64,000 bases of DNA, taken from Cephalotus follicularis. Its lineage: Eukaryota; Streptophyta; Magnoliopsida; Oxalidales; Cephalotaceae. How positions within the stretch are numbered: position 1 is the first letter of the stretch; each line of letters opens with the position of its first letter. The stretch is taken from the NCBI GenBank assembly GCA_001972305.1, contig BDDD01001606.1, forward strand, positions 54,361 through 118,360. The letters are read 5' to 3'. Below, piece after piece: positions 55,731 through 64,000 of this stretch. The notes under the pieces were generated by a model that was not told the origin of the DNA, ran no database searches, and saw nothing but the letters and a program-made list of their open reading frames with translations. The translations under genes and the position numbers were made by a program.

Positions 55731-56437
55731 ATGACTGTTATTGCATAGTGAATGTTCCTCTCCTCTGCCTATAACTCCTGGAGCGCGTATATTTCTCTTC
55801 CTAAAGTCGATGACCTGAGGAACTAGTCTGCCTAAATTGTAATGTTTATTCCTCTCGGCTTCTCTGCCTTCAACGTCTGGAGTGCGTTACCGCTCCTCCT
55901 TAAGTAGGGAATGCTGCGGAAGGATTTATAATGACTGTTATGGAATGAATGACTATTAAGGAAATGTACTATTATACTAAATGTATTGCATGGACTGTGT
56001 TGTTCTTACTGCATCTCTCATAGCATACATATTTATATCTGCTGCATTGCACTCTACATTTGCATGGGTAGGGGTTCCTATACAACCAGTGGTAGCTGAC
56101 CCATTGCATTGTAATGTAATAGGTCAGGTATAGGTGGAGCTTCATAGCAAGCAGAAGACTGAACCGAGGTAAGTCTCCTTCTTCCAGTTGCAGTTTGACG
56201 ACCTAGGAGTTTTATGATGTGATTGTATTATGACCTGCCAGTCTGTGGCAGAGCTACCGTTTAAATAATGTTGTATAAACTGGGTTTTATCCACGGAGAT
56301 TATTGTTATTGAATTTCTGCATGCATTATTATATTTATTAAATATTTTTAATTTTCTATAATTTATTGAATGATACTGTTGGTAGCGCGTCAAACCTTGG
56401 GGGTTGACCCTTCAGGTTTGGGGGGGGGTTACAGTTT

Positions 56438-56449
56438 TGGTATTAGAGC
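56438..56449 (+). other. G2 primer-binding site (tRNA-Met type, one change)
   Basis: TGGTATTAGAGC four bases after the LTR; C-to-T change from TGGTATCAGAGC. Confidence 0.85.
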
Positions 56450-56554
56450 CACGATTCTCCTATGCTGGGTATACCAGTAAGGAGTCCTTGGCTTCTAAAG
56501 TGAATTGCATACGGAAAACATGAGTGGATATTAACCCTTTGTTGTCATACAGAA

Positions 56555-57868
56555 GTGGAAATGGATGGTCGTCGAAGCAGAAATGCACGAGGGGCAAGAG
56601 TCGAGCCGCCGACTAGACGTACTCAAGCAAGTAGAGATACAGTAGAAACAAATGCAACTCAAGAGACAGAAGATGCAGCCCCTGCTCGACAGGAATCTAA
56701 GGGTCTTATGAGAAGAATGCGGGCAATGATGGCTTAGATGAACAAGTTTATACAACGACATGCAACTGCATCGGAACAGACCTCACCTGCCAGACCAGAT
56801 AGACTTGCAGCTGAACCAGCATTCAATGACAGCAAGGAGATTAGTCGATCAACCTTCATGCCTAGAGGACCCCTTATCCAGGTTCTTGAGATTAAATCCC
56901 CATGTGTTCACCGGAGATGCCAATGCTATAGCAGCTAAGAGATGGATATGCAAATTGAAAAGATCTTCATAGTGTTGGAGTGTTCTGACTCTCATAAAAT
57001 ACTCTTCACCACATATATGCTGCAGGGCAAAGCCGACCATTGGTGGAAAATGATTTCAGATTCATGGGAACGATCAAGGATAGTCAGATCGTGGGACAAA
57101 TTCAAAGAAGAATTTAATGAATAGCACTATCCTGAAGCAGAAGTGAAAAAAAGAGAAGCCAAGTTTCTAAACCTAACTCAAGGTGACCTGACAGTGGGCT
57201 AGTATGAGGCCAAATTTCTGAAATTGTCAAGAGTAGTTCCCCATATGGTCGACACTGAAACCAGAAAGGCCTAAAAGTTCCTTATTGGCCTCAAACCTGA
57301 GATCAGACAGCAGCTGGTACCTCTCCGATTGAGATCTCTTTTTGAGGTGTTTAGCAGAGCCAGAGACATTGAAGCTGTGACCAATGAGATACAGAGATTG
57401 AGGATCCAGACGGGAGATAAAAGATCAGTATCTCTAGGCGGACAATCTGGTAGGAGTTTTGGAGGTAGTAATAAATCTCAGAGATCGAGGTACAGCAGTA
57501 GCCCTGGTCAAAGTGGATCCTCACGCAGCACTGGCAGTCCAGCTGATTCTTCCAGATTTGGGAGACAACAAAGAAGGAGAGGTTGTGGCTCTCGACGAAG
57601 AGATCAAGGCTTACTGTCACCACAGAAAAGTCAATCCAGACTTGCCGAGTCCAGCAGTCAGGCCTCTTATGAACAATGTATACATTGTCAGCGTACTAAC
57701 CATGCCTCTAATGATTGTTGGTGGAAGGCTAGAAATGGTATGGTATGCGGAGCTACGGATCATAAGGTTGCAGAATGTCCCTACGGAAGGTATGGTCATG
57801 GTAATCAGTTAGGACAGAGTGCGGCTTCTTCACAAGGAGGTTCTCAATCAAATCGTAATACTGGATAG
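56555..57868 (+). pseudogene. G2 gag, broken
   Basis: Starts MEMDGRRSRNARGAR. Gag domain blocks RFLRLNPHVFTGDANAI, ATYMLQG-like TTYMLQGKADHWWKMISDSW and LIGLKPEIRQQLVPLRL. Two zinc knuckles follow: CIHCQRTNHASNDC is complete, the second (NGMVCGATDHKVAEC) has lost its first Cys (Gly in its place), whereas G1 keeps it. Stops at 56735, 57122 and near 57198 and shifts near 56820 and 56935. Not functional. Confidence 0.9.
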
Positions 57869-57925
57869 CAACGACAGGGCTGTCCTAGCACCAGCTCAGG
57901 ACGAGGAAACCGTGGGAAACAACCA

Positions 57926-58378
57926 ATGGGATCAACACCTACCATGCAAGGTAGAGTGTATGCTTTGGACAAGCAAACTGCAGCAGGATCTACCTTAGTT
58001 ATTGGAGGTACTGTTTACTTGTTTCATTGTGAAGCACAGGCCCTCATAGACTCCGGTTCATCTCACTCTTATATTGCATTACATTTCATACAACGACTGA
58101 ATGTGGAACCCGAGCCTTTACCATTTGTTATGGAAGTTAGCACACCAGTAAAAGAGCCTGTTACCTTCAAATGGGTGTGTAAGTCTTGTGCTATTGGTAT
58201 CGATGGACATATTCTATTGGCAGATCTGATAGTGTTACCAATGGGCGAAATTGACGTAATACTGGGAATGGATTGGTTAGCGACACACTATGCTTACGTG
58301 GATTGTAACCAAAAGGTCTTAACCTTCAACGTGCCAAAACAGTCTCCTTTCCAGTTTACTGGAACCTTGGAATGTTAG
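57926..58378 (+). pseudogene. G2 protease
   Basis: About 150 codons open: [20 protein letters not shown] with the active-site DSG at residues 42-44 (58049-58057), and later [21 protein letters not shown] stop at 58376 (expected Gln, CAG to TAG) ends it before reverse transcriptase, which in this family is in the same polyprotein. It would cleave Gag-Pol. The open frame is long but separated from upstream gag by stops. Confidence 0.85.
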
Positions 58379-58387
58379 CCGATTCAA

Positions 58388-59290
58388 ATGATATCTACTA
58401 TGCAGGCTGACCGACTCTTGAAGGAAGGTTGTGATGCTTATCTGGCACATATTGTAGACAATAACAGATGGATGACCAATTTGAATGATGTTCAGGTAGT
58501 GTGCGAATACCTGGATGTGTTTCCGGAAGAGTTAACGTCCTTACCTCCCGATAGAGATGTGGAATTCACTATAGATCTGCTACCCGGAATAGCACCTATA
58601 TCGAGAGCTCCTTATCGAATGGCTCCCCCTGAATTGAAAGAATTGAAGACACAGTTACATGAGTTACTCGATAAAGGTTTCATCCGACCAAGTGTGTCTC
58701 GTTGGGGAGCACCGATCTTATTTGTTAAAAAGAATGGTGGATCGCTAAGAATGTGCATCGATTATCAGCAGCTAAATAAAGTGAATATCAAAAACAAATA
58801 TCCGCTGTAGCATATTCATGAGTTGTTTGATCAACTCAGGGGATCGACGGTGTTCTCTAAACTAGATTTGAGATCCGGATATCATCAGCTCAAGGTCAGA
58901 GAGGAAGACATCCCGAAGAGCACTTTTAGATCACGTTATGGACACTATGAATTTGTTGTTATGCCGTTTGGGGTGACCAATGCCCCTGCTGCATTTATGA
59001 GTTTGATGAATCGAGTGTTTACTCCATATCTTGATCGCTTTATTGTAGTCTTCATTGATGATATTCTGGTATACTCTAAAACAATGGAGGAACATGGTGA
59101 ACATCTGCACTTGGCATTGCAAACTCTTATGGATCATCGGTTATATGCCAAGTTTAGCAAATGTGAATTCTTGTTGTCAGAGGTAGCTTTTCTTTGTAAT
59201 ATCATATCTAGTGCCGATTTAAAGGTGGATCCTTCAAAGATTGAAGCTGTTAAAGGCTGGAAACGACCCATGAATGTGACGGAAGTCTGA
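58388..59290 (+). pseudogene. G2 reverse transcriptase
   Basis: Two open pieces around a stop at 58808-58810: [20 protein letters not shown] and [20 protein letters not shown], then [33 protein letters not shown] and the catalytic FIDDILVYS (Asp pair at about 59057-59062). The palm motifs are intact. Ends at a stop at 59288-59290. It continues into the RNase H part (SFLGLVGYYHHFVKGFS). Confidence 0.9.
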
Positions 59291-59840
59291 AGCTTCCTAG
59301 GCTTGGTAGGATACTACCATCATTTTGTTAAAGGATTCTCACGCATAGCTACTCCTCTGACCCGATTGACGCAGAAGAATGTAGCTTTAGAATGGAATGA
59401 ATAGTGTGAACGGAGCTTCTAGGAGCTCAAGCATCATTTGACTTCTATGCCAATCTTGGCTTTACCAGAAGGTAGTGAAGGTTTTGTGGTATACAATGAT
59501 GCATCAGGCAGTGGCTTGGGATGTGTCTTGATGCAGAATGGAAGGGTGATCACATCGCCTCAAGGAAATTGAAGCCTCATGAAGAAAATTATCTGACTCA
59601 CGACCTGGAGTTGGCAGCAGTAGTTTTTGCTCTGTGAAAATGGATGCATTATCTTTATGGAACGAAGTTCGAGGTGTATACTTATCACAAAAGCCTAAAG
59701 TACCTATTTTCACAGAAAGACTTGAACATGAGACAGTAAAGATGGATTGAGTTGCTCAATGACTACAATTGTGAAATCCAGTACCATCCAGGCAGAGCTA
59801 ACGTTGTGGCAGATGCACTAAGTAGCCAGTTAGCATGCCT
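59291..59840 (+). pseudogene. G2 RNase H
   Basis: Readable over several frames: [66 protein letters not shown] and [11 protein letters not shown]. The usual TDHKSL has Tyr for Asp. Stops near 59402, 59637 and 59739 and a shift near 59550. Confidence 0.85.
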
Positions 59841-60513
59841 AATGATTTCTCATATACAGGTACGTCCAATGTTATTGGAAAGAATGCGGACGGATTATTA
59901 CTTAAGGCTGCAATGAATGATCAAGGAGGCTTGAAACCATAATTTTCAATGCAAAGTGACGGACTGATCAGATATCGAGACAGAATTTGTGTTCCCGATG
60001 ATAAGGAATTGAAGGATGAGCTGTTGTCTCAAGCTCACCGCTCCAGTATTTTACATCACGATTCTGGAAGAAACTGCAAGCAGCTCTTGGTATCCAACTT
60101 TTCTTCAGTACCGCTTTTCACCCTCAGATTGATGGGCAGTTTGAGCGGACCATTCAAACTTTTGAAGACATGCTTAGAGCATGTGTTTTGGATTGGGGTG
60201 GCAGTTGGGATGTATATCTGCCGTTAGTGGAATTCTCATATAATAATAGCTTCCATGCCAGTATTAGAATGACACCTTTCGAAGCTATTTACGGACGAAA
60301 GTGTAGAACCTCAATCTGTTGTTCGAAGTTGAAGAAGTGAGTCTTCTGGGACCAGAGTTAGTGCAAGAAACCACAGAAAAGGCTAAGGTGATCGAAGAAA
60401 GATTGTTAACGGCTCAAAGCAGACAGAAAAGTTATGCAGATCGTCGCAGAAGAGAATTGGAATTTGCAGTGTGAGATCATGTTTTTCTAAAGGTTTCCCC
60501 CCTTAAAGGCATT
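59841..60513 (+). pseudogene. G2 integrase remnant with internal deletion
   Basis: Begins DGLIRYRDRICVPDDKELKD (N-terminal part) and [15 protein letters not shown]. It then jumps to the late core: [40 protein letters not shown] and [15 protein letters not shown]. The zinc-finger Cys pair and the first two core Asp residues are missing. Several stops and shifts. Confidence 0.85.
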
Positions 60514-60885
60514 ATGAGGTTTGGCAAGAAAGGGAAGTTATCTCCTCGCTTTATAGGACCCTTTGAGATCCTTGAGAGAGTGGGCGTAGCTACCTACCGA
60601 CTTGCCTTACCTCTTGCTTTATCGAATGTACATGATGTCTTCCACGTTTCAATGTTAAGAAAATACCAGCCCAACTCTTCTCATGTGATTCAATGGGAAT
60701 TATTACAGTTAGAACCGAACATGAGCTATGTTGAGACTCCTGTCAGCATCCTTGACTGACGGATTAAACAACCAAGGAGTATTAGTATTCCGTTAGTGAA
60801 GGTACTATGGCAATGCCATGGAATTGAAGAAGCTACATGGGAACATGAAGATGATATAAAGGTAGCATATCCTCTTTTGTTTTAA
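60514..60885 (+). pseudogene. G2 integrase C-terminus with chromodomain
   Basis: MRFGKKGKLSPRFIGPFEIL and LPLALSNVHDVFHVSMLRKY, then VETPVSILD, a TGA stop (60757-60759) and, in the same frame, IPLVKVLWQCHGIEEATWEH and DDIKVAYPLLF, closing at 60883-60885. This is the chromodomain-like tail of Tekay-type elements, thought to direct integration to heterochromatin. Only one stop spoils this part. Confidence 0.85.
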
Positions 60886-60910
60886 CCCTCGGAATCTCGG
60901 GACGAGATTC

Positions 60911-60928
60911 TTTTAAGGGGGAGAGGAT
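60911..60928 (+). other. G2 polypurine tract
   Basis: TTTTAAGGGGGAGAGGA next to the 3' LTR start at 60929. Confidence 0.85.
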
Positions 60929-62667
60929 TGTAATACCCGAAATTTTTGTAAATAAAAATGTACGTATAAATGTACAGTATTTTAAGGAATGATATTTTCG
61001 GGCCTAAAAATGTATGGTTATTGGACTGAAATTGAAATGGAATTTGGGCTCAAAATGTTTAAGGCCAGATTTAGAAATGAATTAATAAAGGAATGGAATT
61101 GAACCTTATGGTATTGGGCCAAAAATGTGATAAATTGGATAAGAGGAACTTTTGGGCCAAAAGAAATGAAAGGAAAGGAAAGGAAAAATGTGTTGGGTCG
61201 TCCTCAGCAGCCCACAGTGAAGAAGCATTGACTGGAAATGTGTAGTGAATTCTATAGAGTTCTTTCTTGGCTATAAAAAGAGGAGATGAGAGTGTGGGGA
61301 CGATTTCTACTGGTTTTATTTGGGAAAGGAGACAAAGATATGTCATTATTGTCTCCCTCCTCTTATCTTTAAATCTCCCACTATCAATCTCAAAGTAGCC
61401 ATGAAAGAAGAAGCAGTGAAGGCGAATGAGCACTTGAGGAGTTGTGCCGAGCAAAAGGGAAGCGCTACAATCTCGCAAATTTAAGGTAGGATCTCCTACC
61501 AGCATTCTTAGTGATTTTATGAATAAATTGTGTTATTGTTAGTGTGAAATGGATGTATTAGAAATACAAGGATAGAGTCTGTATATATCACCTCCCAGGA
61601 TTAATGAATATTAAAGTGAGTGACCGTATACCATGCCTTAGAGTAAAATGAAATTGTTAGTGGCCTGCTGTGCCCAAACTCTCTTACACAGGCACTCCGT
61701 TCCTGCGTCCCATGCGCGCTATGACATTACTGAGCTCCCCACTGTCCATTGCATGCGTCTTGTGCATGCCAAGGCGTCGAGGACACAAGGTGCTGAGCTC
61801 CCCACTGTCCACCGCACGCGTCCAAGGAGCCAATGTGCTGAGGACGCCAGCGCCCAAGCTCTCCACTATCCATATGCATGCCTGCATGCGTCCTATCCCC
61901 TGCAAGCGCCGAGGACACCATTGTCCACTGCATGTGTCCTATCCCCTGCAAGCGCCGAGGACACCATTGTCCATTGCATTCGTCCTATCCCCTGCAAGAG
62001 CCAAGGGCACCATGCACCGAGGACACCATTGTCCACTGCATGCGTCCTATCCACTACAAGCGCAGAGGATGCACTGGTGCCATGTGCCGAGGACACATGC
62101 CGGGGATGCCCCAGTGCCACGCGCCAAGGTGCCATGCGCCGTTCATCCAAAACGCCTGAGGTGCCATGCGTCGTGCATTCAAGATGCTTGAGGTGCCAAA
62201 ATGCTAGAGCTCTCCTCGCATGCTAAGCTCTCCTCTGTCATGCCCGAGCTCTCCATGCCATACGCCCGAGGTGGCCATGTGCCGACCACTCCACATGCGT
62301 CCTGAGCGTGTATAATGTCGAGGTCTCCATGCATGCGTCCTCAGCATGTAACACTCTCCTCTTGCCATGTGTCCAAGCATGGAACTCATGCGCCATCCAC
62401 GCTGAGCCCTCCACTACCATGCCTTGCTAAGTGCAAGGCTCTCCTTAGCTTGAGGAGGTGTTTTGAGCGTGTTTTAGCAGGGCATGCATCCATGTTGAAT
62501 GTGTCTTAATATGGAGCCCGAATGGTGCCTAGCATGCGCTCATGCATGCATGATGCCTTATGCCGAGTGTGTAATAGGAGTGTTTCCTAAAGTGATATAT
62601 ATTTATATATAAGAGTGATTAAAATGATGGCCTGTGTTAGTGGAAGTATAAGTGATTGAAAGGAAAT
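60929..62667 (+). repeat. G2 3' LTR, cut by L6
   Basis: Matches the first 1.74 kb of the 5' LTR (to AGTGATTGAAAGGAAAT at 55447-55463) with scattered differences, then L6 begins. The missing part presumably lies beyond the window. Confidence 0.92.
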
Positions 62668-64000
62668 TGTAACGCCCGAAATTTTATAAATAATTATTTT
62701 AATATTGGCACAGTGTATGGCCGTATTGAGCCGATGGAGCCCGAATCGATAAAAAGCATCGTGTATTAGAGCTGTAAATCATAAGGCCCAAAATGACTAA
62801 TAAGACCCATTTTTAAGGCGCGACAATAAGGCCCTATGTTCGCATTTTTATTGCGATTATTTTGGTACCCGTTCAGATAATTAATATCGCAGGTTTCGGA
62901 TTAATCGGGACCCAGACCTTAGTATTTTACCAGTAAATACTAAAGAGGAAGCAAAATTATAAAAGAGAGAAATGGGGAAACACACGGGCGCATAATGCAC
63001 CCATGTGAAGAAAGAAGGCAACGGGCGCACAAGGTGCCCGCACCAGAGGGAAAGGAAGAGAGAGCGGGAGAGAGCCAAGCTCCGGAGAAGAAAGAGAGAG
63101 ACGACGGCCAGCGAAACGGCGAGCGTCACGGCGTTTCCTCCATGGCAGGTAACCTTCCTCTTCCTATTTTTTTCTTTCTTTTCCTCTTTTCTCCCCGTCG
63201 CTGTGCGCATTGACGGTGCGTTTTCCAACGCCGTTGATGTCGCGGATGGAGCAGGTCTTCCTCTAGAATGCTAGCTCTGCCCATTTTGACCATTGTTGAG
63301 CCGTATCTCGGCCGAAATCGGCCGGATTTGAGCTGCCGAGTTGACTCAGTGAGTCCAACTCGCTGTCGCCTGTGACCACACAATGTGCGCCGAGTCTCGG
63401 CGAGTCTTGGACAGTGGTGTGTTGATATGATGATTGTGATGCGTTTTGTGGTGGTAGCCGGAGTTTTGGACGACCGGCGAGTCAACTCAGTGAGTTGAAC
63501 TCACTGGCCGGCCGTGACAGTGCGTTTCACGGCGAGTCACGGTAAGCCTCCGATGGTTTTGAATATATCGTCCAATGTGGAACTTGTTTTTGAGTTTCGC
63601 CGGAGCTAAATGAGTTGGCCGAAAACTGGCCGAAGCTCCGATGGCGGCTGTGCTTGGTTTCCGTGCGTGGAGTGTAACGGAAATGTGTTGTGCATGCAGG
63701 ATAAACGAAACGATCAAGGATAGAGGATTTCTGAGCTTTACGAGCTCAATTGCTAAGAGGTAGGTTATACTATTGCTTGCATTACATTCATGCATTCTAA
63801 ATAATTATGTGGATTGATATGTGTACGAATTATACTTGTATGGATGCATGATTGTATATACTTGGTTTCCGTGCGTGGAGTGTAACGGAAATGTGTTGTG
63901 CATGCAGGATAAACGAAACGATCAAGGATAGAGGATTTCTGAGCTTTACGAGCTCAATTGCTAAGAGGTAGGTTATACTATTGCTTGCATTACATTCATG
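62668..64000 (+). mobile_element. L6: gypsy-type LTR, start only
   Basis: TGTAACGCCCGAAATTTTAT at 62668, right after GAAAT in the G2 3' LTR, so an LTR inserted on the plus strand; its end and any internal part are outside. It holds a GC-rich block with GAGTCAACTCAGTGAGTT palindromes (63337-63550), also seen in S5, and a 208-bp tandem duplication at the window edge. The short frames around 62990-63270 overlap on both strands and show no domain; I do not call a gene. Confidence 0.75.
63653..64000. repeat. 208-bp tandem duplication in L6
   Basis: 63653-63792 and 63861-64000 are identical as far as visible (start CTTGGTTTCCGTGCG, end GCATTACATTCATG). The period is 208 bp. The second copy may continue beyond the window. 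Confidence 0.9.

Larger units (their letters stand above)
53714..56433 (+). repeat. G2 5' LTR
   Basis: 2720 bp, TGTAATACCCG...GGGGGTTACA. TATAAAAAG at 54052-54060. GC-rich minisatellite zone 54430-55300, then AT-rich, then the GGATCACCGAC sub-repeats 55560-55730. The many short frames in the GC-rich zone on both strands are repeat by-products. Confidence 0.92.
53714..62667 (+). mobile_element. G2: chromovirus-type Ty3/gypsy element, plus strand
   Basis: 5' LTR 53714-56433, primer site, gag, protease, reverse transcriptase, RNase H, integrase remnant, chromodomain, purine tract, 3' LTR from 60929, cut at 62667 by L6. The right end and TSD lie outside. The C-terminal chromodomain and the TGTAATACCCG LTR start suggest the Tekay/Del branch. 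Same family as G1, but carries the 3' half of pol that G1 lost. Every gene has stops or shifts. Confidence 0.9.

Noticed and set aside
62881..63795. Frames of 60-145 codons in L6 as genes
   Set aside because: They overlap on both strands, are low complexity (Arg/Lys/Glu from GA-rich DNA) and lie inside an LTR.

Overview
This window is a plant (probably eudicot) chromosomal segment made almost entirely of long terminal repeat (LTR) retrotransposons nested inside one another. I found no host gene, rRNA, tRNA gene or CRISPR array. The plant origin follows from the element types: Athila-like and chromodomain Ty3/gypsy, Tork/Angela-like and Sirevirus-like Ty1/copia, and a hAT relic. It also follows from their primer sites, which are tRNA-Met type (TGGTATCAGAGC) or, for Athila, tRNA-Asp type.

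Nesting, worked out from target-site duplications (TSDs). The outer host is an Athila element A1 (5' LTR from about 2848, primer site 25042, gag 25314-26530, gag end and protease 44219-45083; 3' end outside the window). In its 5' LTR sits G1, a minus-strand chromovirus-type gypsy element (3797-24978, TSD TTACT/TCACT). The 5' LTR of G1 holds solo LTR S1 (9175-11841, TTAGG) and copia solo LTR S5 (12731-24420, AGGAG). S5 in turn holds gypsy solo LTR S2 (13258-15837, GCTAG) and the Sirevirus-like element C3 (17356-23962, minus strand, AGTTC). Between its gag and protease A1 holds copia element C1 (26551-44157, GTTGA). The 5' LTR of C1 is split by solo LTR S3 (28320-31146, TGATC) and its integrase by Sirevirus-like C2a (34619-39944). 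The protease of A1 is cut by a hAT-like relic (from about 45085). That relic holds C2b (45769-53399), itself split by solo LTR S4 (48078-50830, CGATG), and then G2 (53714 onward), a plus-strand relative of G1 whose 3' LTR is cut at 62668 by one more gypsy-type LTR (L6) running off the window. Left of A1 lie a gag fragment, a Tat-like LTR remnant and an Athila solo LTR S0 (1269-2362, GACAC).

Coding state. All gag and pol genes are broken by deletions, stops or frameshifts. The exception is a third gene, ORF3, placed between RNase H and the 3' LTR (the env position) in C2a, C2b and C3. It encodes about 415-437 residues with a basic N-terminus, a conserved core, an acidic stretch, a predicted coiled coil and no membrane segment. 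It is intact in C2a (36765-38012), intact in C2b apart from the S4 insertion, and broken only by three in-frame stops in C3.

The most striking non-coding signal is a set of arrays of short palindromes with a GTCGAC core. They fill the U3 of C2 and C3 LTRs and recur, in the same family-specific flavour, just upstream of ORF3. Related arrays lie in the C1 leader and at matching positions in gypsy solo LTRs S1, S3 and S4. ORF3 plus palindrome arrays is the best candidate here for an undescribed system, for example a self-encoded DNA-binding regulator or anti-silencing factor with its sites. That functional reading is inference.
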